Part shown: positions 31,923 through 42,317 of the stretch, piece by piece
How positions within the stretch are numbered: the stretch's first letter is position 1
Layout: every line of letters begins with the position of its first letter
Source: Copromyces sp. CBS 386.78
Taxonomy: Eukaryota; Ascomycota; Sordariomycetes; Sordariales; Sordariaceae
Assembly (NCBI GenBank): GCA_030685235.1
Contig: MU839101.1
Coordinates: 434,001 to 498,000 of the forward strand
Length of the DNA stretch: 64,000 nucleotides
Direction: 5' to 3'
Translations under genes and position numbers: made by a program
Notes under the pieces: generated by a model
What the model was told of the DNA's origin: nothing
The model's input: only the letters and a program-made list of their open reading frames with translations
Databases searched by the model: none

Positions 31923-33282
31923 GATGATGGTTCCAGAAGAGATGGAGAAGCAAAATTACGCTCGAGTTGATGTTATTGGGGATTACTCAGCATGGGCTTT
32001 ATGAGAATCACATTACTATACGTACCTATCCCGCGATTCATGGTGATCAAGATGGCTTGTACGTAACGTGTGGTGTTGAGTGGCCTGCGAGATCGCATCT
32101 GCACCCCACCACCTAGAATAGTCAGCTAACATCGGGATCGCCTCGGCTTGAAGATCTTGAAACAGGTCGTGAAGTCTTCCGAATACCCCCGAGTTTGGAC
32201 TGGGCTTGTCGTTCAGCCCAAGCATTAGGCATATAAAGATATCTAAATCCCATTTGAACCTCCCCCTTCGCCTCCCTTTCGTGATCTTTCCGAGTCCGAC
32301 CTGGCAATTCGAGCGATCTACTGCCCACTGCGGTGTGGGTTCTTGGCTCTTAATAATTCCTCTTGCTCCCCTGACCCTGATGATACCTATCCACTCATCG
32401 TGGGTATCCGTTATCAGATCATCAGTTAAGATGGACGACCCTCTTTTCCCAACACCAAGTCCCCATATTTCCATCTACACTTTCCCATGGAACTGCGATG
32501 CAGATGGGATTTGACCGTCGGGTGTAAGGACAACGATCACGAAGCATCAAATCGACGAACCCGGTACTGGAACACGATGGCGCCGTACCGCCTATCTGAC
32601 GTTTCCCAGGAGAGCCCCGGAGTTTGTTAGGTCCGGCATCACATCGATCTTGGGTATTCGTTGGACTGGCCGGGGCAGCCCCGTTGCCTAGGCAAATCGC
32701 ATGCCATCGCCCCTCGATTAACAAGTCCCTCATTATGCAGGGCAACGCTAGTGGGAAAGAAGCAACGTGCGGAAATGGTAGGTTCAGGAGACCTTTTCTT
32801 CTTCGCCTCTGAATGATTCCAGGTTGCGCCTCACGCGCCAGCAATTCAACAAGCTGCCTCTACTACGTAGTGTTGGTTGTTGAGATCAATTGACACAGCC
32901 CCCTCTGACCTCTTCCGTGATACTTCCCCAACCTCCTCTCAACGGGCTAGCTTTGTCAATCCTTCATCCAGTTGATCGGCCGGCGATTTTCCGAACTCTG
33001 TTACCACGGGCGAACAACTGGCGCTTCCCCCGCTGTGAGCCCCCCAACGACACGCAGCCACTATCGATTGACCGCCGCCTCACCCAACAACCTTCGAAGT
33101 TCAGCCCTTGTGTTTATCTTGTATGGTACTACTTAACCTCCTGCAACCTTTGCGATTCGTCGCCTTCACTTGATCATACAGCGCGTCCTGCGTTTCTCTC
33201 CCACCAACACCCCCGCGCACCAATCCTTTTTCGAGTTTAGCAAGTCGCGATCCGTTCGGTCGAAACGGTATTTCCGGTCATC
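31923..33282. other. Intergenic, 1.36 kb
   Basis: Hydrolase 3' flank and a long upstream region of the CDF transporter. Open frames of about 140-150 codons on the minus strand overlap each other and resemble nothing known. A pyrimidine-rich leader precedes the ATG at 33283. Confidence 0.45.
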
Positions 33283-34785
33283 ATGGAGCCCGACCTTTCG
33301 CACAGCATTTCGCATCACCCGCACGCCTTCAAAACGCAATCTCAGTCGGCCAGCTCGATTTTGCTCCCGCACTCTCATTCCCATCATCGACATCACCACC
33401 ACCGTGACCATCATCATCAGTCTCCGATGGGCGGGTCCGGAGCAGCAGCCAGTAGTACCGGATGTGAAGCCACGGATGGAGAGGACCACGGAGTGACCAG
33501 ACACCGCGACGTCGAAGTGGAGAGCCAACGCACCGGTCGCCTCCCGCTCGTCAGCGCCGAGCACGATCCCTACGGCCTATCGCAGCGATACAAGACCCCC
33601 TCGGAGCTAGCGGCCATTAGGGCAAACACGTCTAGAAAGCGCGATGCCGCCGTTCGGCCCGACTCCGCGGGAGTTGCCAGCACCGTGGGTGGAGCCTCGA
33701 ACTCCGGCTCCGGGTCCGGCTCCAAGGCGCACGGATCCGGATCAAAGTGGAGACCGTCCATCGGCCGCTCCGCTTTACAAGCCCGCCGCGTCAGGGGCTT
33801 CTACGAAGCCCAGAACGAGACCATCGAGCGCATGCTCAAGAGCGTAGAAGAGCACGTTGCCGAAGCCCGCCAGGAGCAAGGAGACGACCACCTCAAGTTC
33901 CAGATCGCGGTCTGGGGCTCCTTGATCGCCAACATCATCCTGACTGTACTCCAGCTCTACGCAGCCATCTCGTCCGGTTCGCTCTCGCTCTTCACCACCA
34001 TGGCCGACGCCATCTTCGACCCGCTCAGCAACGTAACATTGATCCTGACCAACCGGGCTGTGAATCGGGTCGACCCAGCTCGGTTTCCCTCGGGCAAAGC
34101 CCGCCTGGAGACGGTGGGCAACATCACTTTCTGCTTCATCATGACGGCCGTCTCGGTGGTGCTCATCGCCTTCTCAGCGCAGGACCTGGCGCAGCACGAC
34201 AAGCAGGACGACACCAAGGATTTCCATTTACCCTCCGTCATCGCTGTGTGCGTCGCCTTCGCGACCAAGTTCTCGCTCTTCTTGTACACCTGGTCGTTGA
34301 AGGACAAGTACAGCCAGGTGCGCATCCTGTGGCAGGACCACCGCAACGATCTGCTCGTCAACGGCTTTGGTATCCTCACTTCGGTCGGCGGCGCCAAGCT
34401 CGCGTGGTGGCTCGATCCCGCGGGCGCCATCTTTTTGAGCGTCATCATCACGGCCATCTGGCTGCGCACTGCTTTTACCGAGTTCTTGCTGTTGGTGGGC
34501 GTCACGGCTAGCGTGGAGATCCAGCAGCTGATTACCTATGTGTGCGTCACGCACTCGCCCTTGATCAAGCAGATCGATACCGTGAGGGCTTATCATTCCG
34601 GCCCCAGGCTGATTGCCGAGGTGGACGTGGTCATGGACCCGCACGCGACGCTCATGGAGACGCATGATGTGGCGGAGGAACTGCAGATGAAGCTGGAGAG
34701 CTTGCCGGATGTGGAGAGGGCGTATGTCCATGTTGATTATGAGACTACGCATAAGCCGGAGCATGCTTTCAGGAAGGATTTGTGA
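33283..34785 (+). CDS. Cation diffusion facilitator, manganese-type
   Basis: Single exon, 500 aa. A His-rich N-terminus (about residues 30-46, HSHSHHRHHHHRDHHH) is followed by a Ser/Gly-rich linker, then six membrane segments from about residue 205. Membrane helix 2 has ADAIFDP (Asp242, Asp246) and helix 5 has DHRNDLLVN (Asp352, Asp356). DxxxD in both helices is the pattern of the Mn/Fe-type CDF subgroup, whereas Zn-CDFs have HxxxD. The C-terminal cytoplasmic ferredoxin-like domain is present (VRAYHSGPRLIAEVDVVMD, VERAYVHVDYE). It likely exports Mn2+ from the cytosol into Golgi/vacuole by proton exchange (family inference). The length is normal for fungal members. Confidence 0.9.
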   Translation: MEPDLSHSISHHPHAFKTQSQSASSILLPHSHSHHRHHHHRDHHHQSPMGGSGAAASSTGCEATDGEDHGVTRHRDVEVESQRTGRLPLVSAEHDPYGLSQRYKTPSELAAIRANTSRKRDAAVRPDSAGVASTVGGASNSGSGSGSKAHGSGSKWRPSIGRSALQARRVRGFYEAQNETIERMLKSVEEHVAEARQEQGDDHLKFQIAVWGSLIANIILTVLQLYAAISSGSLSLFTTMADAIFDPLSNVTLILTNRAVNRVDPARFPSGKARLETVGNITFCFIMTAVSVVLIAFSAQDLAQHDKQDDTKDFHLPSVIAVCVAFATKFSLFLYTWSLKDKYSQVRILWQDHRNDLLVNGFGILTSVGGAKLAWWLDPAGAIFLSVIITAIWLRTAFTEFLLLVGVTASVEIQQLITYVCVTHSPLIKQIDTVRAYHSGPRLIAEVDVVMDPHATLMETHDVAEELQMKLESLPDVERAYVHVDYETTHKPEHAFRKDL

Positions 34786-36426
34786 GATATTTGATTTGGT
34801 TCTACGAAGGTGAGCCTGGGCACAGCTGTTGTTCATGGAGATGAGGTGCACAACGATGAGCACGTTAGCTACTATGTTTAATGATTCTTGACATTCATTC
34901 TCTGGTGTATAATGGATTATTCTATATGACTGCTCTACCATTTTCAGTAGAAATACCATCTACTCGCCTCTAATAAGATTATGATCTCTACCAAATATTG
35001 CTCAACGTTCACCACGCGATCTGGTGGTTTTGTTTTGGAAACCTTCAATCTCCTCAGTTACACTTGTGATGATTGAACAGTGCAGCAAAAGGAAAAGGAA
35101 AACCAGGAGAGCTACCCGGCTGTGGGTTGTTTCTGGAAAGACTCGAGTTTCACAAGCATCCTCGAGTCTCGATTAACGCTTCCTTCTTCTCGTGCCCATT
35201 TGGACCCTTCAACATGCCGGCGTAAAATCGGGGCCGTTCTGTTCCCCAGTCACATCTCAGTCTCGTGCGCATAGAAGTGGTGTAGGACGGCATCTAGTCC
35301 TGAGCTGTATTCGTTCGGGTCCGTACCCATTGGTCTGAGAAGATTGCGTCTTTGTGTATACCCAACTCTGCTTCACACCAGCGGGTATGTCGTTTTTGCT
35401 CCCCTCCCCTTCCAAGTCGTCGTTGACAGTTGGTGAAGGGTCATGGCTCGTCGGCCCGTTAGATGCCCTGAATTGGGATGCTGTGAATGAAAATCGACGG
35501 AAATGAAAACGGTACTGCAAGTAAGATGGCCCAAGACGTTGGATGGTTGATGGCTCAGCCATAACGACACGAGCGGTCGTACAAAGATTTAGACGACAGT
35601 ATCTCATTCGTATACCAAAGAGGTTGCCGTCGTAGCTGGACATGCAGAGTGAGTTGGTCAATGTTCTAGAGCATCTCTCTCGTTCTGGATAAGGGGAAGC
35701 CTTCAGGTTAGGCAATTCCTCGTTGTAAGGCTCGGGTACGAGTTCAGTGGGTTCATGGTGGTGTAGGTCGAATTTGTTTGTAACTTGCCATCGAGAAGCT
35801 CGTTGAGGAGAATCGGGCATGAGTAGATCGGACTGAAAGCTTGTACCTACCTACCTGGAAGGCAAGTTGTGTAGGTACAGTACCTATATGTGGTCCCTTG
35901 AGCGTAACCCTACTTGCCTTCAAAACAGGATTCTGCTCGTGTGGGAGCAAGTAAGTTTCCCAGGTGTTAATAAGTCGTACCCAATCAGGAAGCCGCTGAT
36001 GAGAGCTAGGCAGGCACAAAAGCTCAAAAAAGAGCCCTGGCTTGGTGGTGCGGGGCATCAGATGTGAGCTGACGCGGGGTAGCTTCATGTACGACACCGT
36101 AGGGCAAATAGTGTCAGCGACGTTCGACCCTGCAACATAGAGCTGCTATCGACGTCCTGTCAGTCTTGTGTAACGATGGAAAGAGAGTCTATCTATACCA
36201 CTGTATAATATGCCAAGTAAAATGGTGATTGGGCCATGTCAGGCAGGCTCGCAGCTTGACGGCCTTCACCTTACTGGGCAAGCTGGGCTATCAGTGGCAA
36301 CGGAAGGACAGAAGCGGTCTGAAATTGGCACCCCAAGATGCTAAAAGTGATCATAGTGATGAAGAAAAAGAGCTGATCAGAAAAGGCGAGGACTCCGTCT
36401 GATTTGAAGGAACCTGAATTTCCATG
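34786..36426. other. Intergenic, 1.64 kb
   Basis: A minus-strand frame of 187 codons (35257-35820) starts with ATG but shows no domain or biased composition, so I leave it uncalled. A short GTAGGTAC/GTACCTAC-type repeat lies around 35848-35890. Confidence 0.4.
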
Positions 36427-36431
36427 GGTAA

Positions 36432-36522
36432 TGTCAGATTGGCACCACTACACCAGACCTGCAAAATTGGAGCTCCGACATTGTCGGAGTAGTGGCTTCT
36501 TAACCAACCCTATATTCTGACA
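36432..36522. repeat. Left 91-bp terminal direct repeat of the TRIM-like element
   Basis: Uninterrupted copy. It contains the internal palindrome CTCCGACATTGTCGGAG and the pair CCACTAC/GTAGTGG, so a single strand could fold strongly. Confidence 0.85.
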
Positions 36523-36752
36523 CACACCCCCAGCTGAACGACGGATACCTTAGTATTGCCTGACGTAAGCTGGCTTGGTTTAGGTGGTCTTTTTATTTTG
36601 GGATTTTTATTTTAGAGTTTTGGACGAATTATCACTGGCTTTATCTTCTTTTAGCCTCGGGCAAGAATCTTTTTTTTCTTTTGCCTCGAACGTGACTCGA
36701 ACCTGGCACCCCCTGAGCACGAATCAGACTGTTAATTGTCAGATTGGCACTA

Positions 36753-36960
36753 CCGCTAATTCTCATTGAAATGGGATTTATCTAACACACAAGCAGTTTA
36801 GCACATCTGGTGGAGCGCCTGCAGCCAGGATAATCTGCAGTTGGCTGGCACGGCTGGCGGGGTGTAAAAGTGGGTATAATTGGGACTAACGGCCCGGCTA
36901 TACTATGTTGAGTTTAGTAAGGTAGGGGGGGATAAATCCCATTTCAATGAGAATTAGCGG
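36753..36960. mobile_element. MITE A, 208 bp, TA target duplication
   Basis: 30-bp terminal inverted repeats starting CCGCTAATTCTCATTG, flanked by TA on both sides (36751-36752, 36961-36962). It shares long internal stretches with MITE C, including ACACAAGCAGTTTAGCACAT, so both belong to one Tc1/mariner/pogo-type non-autonomous family. It sits in the right TRIM repeat. Confidence 0.85.
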
Positions 36961-36984
36961 TACTACACCAAACCTGCAAAATTG

Positions 36985-37685
36985 GGGCGTGTTTGGTTCA
37001 ACCATCAAAACAAAAGTTTGTATGGGGAAATTATCCCTGTCAGCCAACACATTGCAAATCGTAAGATAGATCCGGCGTCGGACCTCCTTTACCCCCTGTA
37101 ACCCCCCTGTAAGCTGAATGCACTAGGCTCTTGGCCGTACCTCCCCTGTATGCGCCGTGCATGTGCTTGCATGAGGTCTTATCAACTTCCTAATCCGGTA
37201 TGGTGATAGTTCATTCTGTTGGTTTCTATCTTCATGGGTTAGACCATGAAGAATACCGCTTTTTTTCATTCAAATGGGATTTGACTACCACACAAGCAGT
37301 TTAGCACATCTGGTGGAGCGCCTGCCCCGCTAAACTTATCATAGTATAGCCGGGCCGGCAAGCCCACTTTACACCCCGCCAGCCGTGCCAGCCAACTGCA
37401 GATCAGCTGCAGGTGACCATGCCAGCCGAGCTCCCCGTACCAGTACACCAGTAAAACCCCCTTGTTCAGCCACGCAGTTTACCTTGGCTGCAAGCGCTCC
37501 ACCAGATGTGCTAAACTGCTTGTGTGGTAGTCAAATCCCATTTGAATGAAAAAAAGCGGTAGAGCGTTTTGTTGGTTGACAGGGGGGTACAAAGCGCCAT
37601 CTTGTTGCTGCACATGGCGCTTTGTACCCTCCTCTACCCCTGTCAAAAACAGATGGAAAAGTTGTTGGTTGAACCAAACGCGCCC
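36985..37685. mobile_element. MITE B, 701 bp including nested MITE C, TTG target duplication
   Basis: About 20-bp terminal inverted repeats of form GGGCGTGTTTGGTTCAACCA (C at the sixth base in the other copy), flanked by TTG on both sides (36982-36984 and 37686-37688). A 3-bp duplication and GGG...TGTTTGG ends fit PIF/Harbinger (Tourist-like) elements. A 14-bp hairpin stem (37587-37600 with 37614-37627) lies inside. Without MITE C it is about 395 bp. Confidence 0.8.
37256..37559. mobile_element. MITE C, 304 bp, nested in MITE B
   Basis: Perfect 66-bp terminal inverted repeats (37256-37321 and 37494-37559) beginning CCGCTTTTTTTCATTC, flanked by TA (37254-37255, 37560-37561). The perfect ends indicate a recent insertion. 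It is related to MITE A. Confidence 0.9.
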
Positions 37686-37746
37686 TTGGAGCTCCGACAT
37701 TGTCGGAGTAGTGGCTTCTTAACCAACCCTATATTCTGACAGGTAA

Positions 37747-39106
37747 TCCTGCATGGTGCAAGTCCCTGTCCCTCCCCTAGAAGAAAGCACGATGCAAGCC
37801 ACTTCCCATCAGATATGCCGGATGCAAATGCCATGTATGTATTGCCAGAAGCGAGACATCCATAACGGCTCTTGGCGTCCAACTGTGTTGAACTGTGTTC
37901 TCCCTATCATCGAGGATGCCCAACCACGGCCTGCCATGCTTGTTCACGGAAGGGCTGACGACTGCCGATATCGAGATTGGGAGGTCGTTGCAGTGTTTGC
38001 GTTGCCCTTGATGCTTTGGGCCACAGTCGACATGCATTGATGCCGTGAGGCTCAGGGTCCTCAGCCTGTCGGAGCATCGGGAGCTCTCGCTGATGGGTTT
38101 CTATCTGATATGGTATCGAAGGGAGTCAAAACCGAGCGGTCGTCTCTTTGCCCAACCAGGTTCACAGATAGTGGTCTTGATCGATATCGGCCGTTGTTCC
38201 ATTCAATTTGCGCCGGAATCACGGGCCCGCTTTGGTTGGAGCCCTCGCGCTGCAACAGGGACGCACTCGAAGCCGCACTTGAATGCAATGGCTCGAGACG
38301 GAATGGCATTGAAGCGCCGGAGACGATGCCATCACGCTCTCACAAGCCCTGGGGGGAGGAGGGAAAGAGGCGGAGGCGGTATCAAGGTTCTCGTCCGGGT
38401 GGTTGGAAAGAGAAAGAAGAGAAGCCCCAAGGAAGACCCTTGCAAGAGTGACTCCAGTCTTCTCTTCGTCGAGAATCCACTTCTCTGTCCCAATTGCAAT
38501 GCGCACTGTGACCGGGGGCAGCCTAACCCGAGCGGTTTAGATGAGGGGCACCGAGAAGGGTCCGGGTTCGGGCAGCGCTGCTCGCTCCAATGGTTTGTTC
38601 CTCAGAGCACTCTTCAATGTTGCCCCGCCTGATGATGGCATCGAGTGCGGCATGTACTGTGTACGTACCTGCTTCGTTTTGTCCAGAATCCCGTCCTCCG
38701 TCGATGGGATCAGCGCTTCCACTTCCCGCCTTTCCACGGGCAGCCAGACGAGATGGAGGTGGACTCCAAGCTCCCAGTCGTCAGATCACCACGATTGGGG
38801 CTCTTTCGTCTGTGCCTTACTCCCACCTACCCCTTCGACCATCTCGGCCATCCACAGACAACCTTGCTCTTGACCTTGCCACACTGCAGCCTCTTCATTG
38901 ACTCGGTGTTCTGATATCAATAGTCTTTTGGCAAGTTTATTTGCTTATAACACCGCTTGGCTTACTCTCCCCACTTGTGTGATTGCTCCTTCTCTTCTCT
39001 TCAAACGTCAGCAAGCACCAAGCAAGCCTTTGAACATTTGCCATTTCTTGTTCTCCCTCGCCGTCAAAGTCCCAACGTCACAGCTCGAACCTGTGTGATT
39101 GTCACG
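37747..39106. other. Intergenic, upstream region of glycogenin
   Basis: 1.36 kb with overlapping short open frames in several phases and no family resemblance. The last ~200 bp before the ATG are pyrimidine-rich and probably the leader. Confidence 0.4.
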
Positions 39107-41577
39107 ATGGCGATCACTAAAGGAGAGGATGTGTATGCTAGTGTAAGTCTTCTCCTCCTTGCGATCCGTCCCATTGTCTTCCTCCTTCTGGCAATGTCTA
39201 TGTCAAGAGGCTAGGGCACTTGCTTGTTGGGGCCCGCGCCTCTCATGAACTGCCGCATTGTCCAATCGCAGTCTCTGCCTTGCAGAGTGCCTGTCGCAAG
39301 CAGACTTAGACACTCCCCGCGAACAATCGTACAACTGACATGTTTTCTCCATTAGCTTCTCTTGAACGACGCATACCTTCCCGGCGCTCTTGTTCTTGCG
39401 CACTCGCTGCGTGATTCCGGCACCAACAAGAAGCTCGCTATCTTGATCACTCTCGAAACCGTTTCCAACGAGGTTGTGGAACAGCTCCATGTAAGCCCGC
39501 CAACCACTATCCGATTCCAATCCCCAAGCAAAACGCATGGCTAACCCCTTAAAGACCGTCTACGACTATATCATTCCCGTCGAGACTATCCAAAATGAAC
39601 GGCCGGCCAATCTGTTCCTCATGAACCGCCCCGACTTGCACTCGGCCTTCACCAAGATCAATCTCTGGAAGCAGACCCAGTTCCGCAAGATCGTCTACAT
39701 CGATGCCGACATTGTCGCCTACAGAGCTCCCGATGAACTCTTCGACCTCCCTCACGCCTTCTCCGCCGCTCCCGATATCGGCTGGCCCGACCTCTTTAAC
39801 ACCGGTGTCATGGTTCTGGCGCCCAACATGGGTGATTACTACGCCTTGTTGGCTATGGCCGAGAGGGGAATCTCGTTCGACGGAGCCGATCAGGGTCTCT
39901 TGAACATGCACTTCAGGAATACTTACAACCGCCTGAGCTTCACCTATAATGTCACTCCCTCCGCCCACTACCAGTACATCCCGGCCTACAAGCATTTTCA
40001 ATCAAGCATCAACTTGGTTCACTTCATTGGCTCGGAGAAGCCGTGGGTTCAGGGCCGCACCCAGACCACTGGAAGCGGAACCTACGACGAGATGGTCGGG
40101 AGATGGTGGGCCGTTTACGATCGCCACTACCGCAACAACGTGAGTGTCCCAACTGCTTACCGCATGATATGTCCTCAGAACGATATACTGACTTATGCTC
40201 AACAGTCCAATAAGACTACCGATGTTGTTGGAAAGTTCGTAAAGGGTGAACAACAACAGCGCAACGTTTCTTTCCAGATCCCTCCTGGTCAGAGCCAGAG
40301 CCAGAGCCAGAGCCAGAACACTCAGACCCAGAATACCTACTACAGCACCTACACCAGTCACGGGCAGTCCTGGGACGCTGCAAGAAGCTCCCCCCCGACT
40401 GGCTCCAAGCCGGAAGCTGCCAACTTCCCAAACTCGCACTATAAGATGTCCTCCAACACCCAACAGTTCGTTCCGCCTGCGCGGTATCCCAGTCCGCCCA
40501 AGGACATGTGGTACAAGGTGCCCGAGGCGGCGCCTACGCAGAAAACAGCCCCCATCTTCCCCTGGGAGAAGCAGGCACCTGCACCCACCAGGGTCTTTGC
40601 GGAACCGCCTCCTGAGCAGCGAAAGCCCTCAGTTGCGTCAACTGTGACGCCGGCGTCAGTTACGGCATCGTCCACCATTGAGCCGAAGAGCGAGGCTGTC
40701 ACACCTACGACCCCCGCAAGTGCCAACGCGTGGACTTCCTTCACATCCAGAGGAAATGCTTGGGATGATGTACCCGAAATCAACCGATATGTCGACGCTT
40801 TGCAGAAACACCGCCGCTCCGGAAGTAAGGGCTCAGCGGCAGCCACTTCGAGGCCGACTAGTCCTGGTCGCGCTCAGAGCAGATCTAGGAGAAGCTCTAG
40901 AGTGACTGACTTCCCAACCGAGGATGACCGTCCAAGCCTTCCTGTCACCCCCGCACCAATCCAAGGACCGAGATCTTCGAGAGGTGAGAATGCGCGGCAG
41001 TTCCCTGCTGCCGCCGGCGTACCAGCGCAATCCGAATGGGTATGTATACATGCACGCATAAGATGTTGCTAATATCCAGCAGCCTCCAACAACCTTGTGG
41101 TTTGGCTAACAGAAATCGTGATTACAGGATCCCGCAGCCCAGCTTGAGAAGCTAGCGATACACCAGCAAGAAACGTTGCAGAAGCTCGGTGAGCGACCTG
41201 CTTTTGGGGGATTTGCAATTGGCACAGCGGGTAAAGAGATTCCGGCTCGCGCACTTCCCTTTGGGTCCGAAGATGCAAGATCGCCAACTCATGTTGCCCA
41301 GTCTCCGTCGGTGCTTAGTCCGAAGCCGTTGAGAGCGAGTACGACCGGAACGAACTCGGTACGCAGAATCTTGACGATTGACGAAGAGGGAGGAAACGTG
41401 CCGCTGACGACTACCGAGAAAAAGACCCCGAGCCCGCTGCCCACGCAGCCAAGCATTGCCATTGCCCCGCCGAGCTATCAGGGACCAGGTGTGGCTTTTG
41501 AGAAGGGGGAAGACTTCCCGACTCACGAGACGCCTGCGCTTCCGACGGAGGAGGAGAGAGATGTCCTTGAGACGTGA
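39107..41577 (+). CDS. Glycogenin
   Basis: join(39107..39142, 39356..39490, 39555..40139, 40206..41039, 41128..41577), 679 aa. Introns are 213, 64, 66 and 88 nt; the 66-nt one is in frame and stop-free. The N-terminal GT8 domain (about 1-260) shows DVYASLLLNDAYLPGALVLA, the nucleotide-sugar/Mn site YIDADIVAY (Asp107, Asp109), and FNTGVMVLAPN plus GADQGLLN. Glycogenin glucosylates its own tyrosine to prime glycogen. The long fungal tail holds a QS repeat (about residues 270-285) and Trp-centred motifs (FPWEKQAPAPTRVF, AWDDVPEINRYVDALQ, SEWDPAAQLEKLA); the last types probably bind glycogen synthase (inference from the family). Clear identification; exon ends by frame continuity. Confidence 0.92.
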
Positions 41578-42317
41578 TCAACGGCATCGACCAACAACCA
41601 GGTACAAACAACGCAATAGTTGGCTTGACTGCTGATAATCAACATTCAGTGTACAACTTCCATGGGGGTGTATTCTTACCGGTGTACAAAATCTCAAAAG
41701 GACACGGGGGAGGAGGTTCTGAAACTGGAACGGCATGACGGCTTTCTTTTCAGTTGACACCGGTTGTGCGCGTGGAGGACAAATCTGGACCTGTGGATCG
41801 AAGGAAGGCTTTCTGCTGGTTGATGCTGAACACAATCGAAGTTTGGGAACAGCGATTTTGGGCTTGGCCGCGGCATTCTGTTTCCTTATACCTCTCTGTT
41901 TTTCTGCTCGTGAGTAAATGATAGACTTGTATTTCTTTTTCAGCCCTCTCTTGACAGGATCTACGTGTACCCATCAATGCTATAAACTCCAGCAATTCCC
42001 AAATAAACACAGGCTGTTCTGCGCTGCTGTGATTGTGCCATTCCATTCTCCGGCTAATTTGGCCATGATGCTTCAGAGTGCTGGATATGAGTGGGGCAAA
42101 CCTCAGGGGTAAGTAAACAAACCGACTGTGATGCCAAGAATGGGCGTTGATAGTAACGCTCCGTTGCTTTCCATTTCGCAAGTCTCCTTCAAGACAAATG
42201 AGTATAAAACACCCAATATTTTCCGCTTCTACTTTTAATGACATTCAACATATTGCTTAATGCTGCCCCTACTTGTCCGAAGCCACCCTTCTAGTCACCT
42301 GACCTCACCACACCAGC
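41578..42317. other. Intergenic between convergent genes
   Basis: 3' flanks of glycogenin and of the sphingomyelinase gene. No coding signal is seen. Confidence 0.45.

Larger units (their letters stand above)
36737..37741. repeat. Right terminal direct repeat of the TRIM-like element, split by MITE insertions
   Basis: The 91-bp copy is spread over 36737-36752, 36963-36984 and 37689-37741 once one copy of each target duplication is kept. It matches the left copy at 89 of 91 positions. Confidence 0.85.
36427..37746. mobile_element. TRIM-like miniature LTR element (396 bp unit) carrying three nested MITEs
   Basis: Two 91-bp direct repeats beginning TGTCAGA and ending TCTGACA (TG...CA) bound a 214-bp interior (36523-36736). 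The whole is flanked by the 5-bp direct repeat GGTAA (36427-36431 and 37742-37746). The right repeat is interrupted by two inserted MITEs; removing them with their target duplications restores exactly 91 bp, differing from the left repeat at only two positions, both transitions. No coding capacity is seen. No clear tRNA primer-binding site or polypurine tract is seen, so TRIM is the best description, not a proof. Confidence 0.75.

Noticed and set aside
35257..35820. 187-codon minus-strand open frame with ATG
   Set aside because: No recognisable motif, no neighbouring exon signals and unremarkable composition in a gene-poor region. Long chance frames are expected at this GC content.
36690..36745. 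A tRNA-like gene on the minus strand in the TRIM interior
   Set aside because: A B-box-like GTTCGAGTC is present, but the T-stem and anticodon stem do not pair and no acceptor stem is found.
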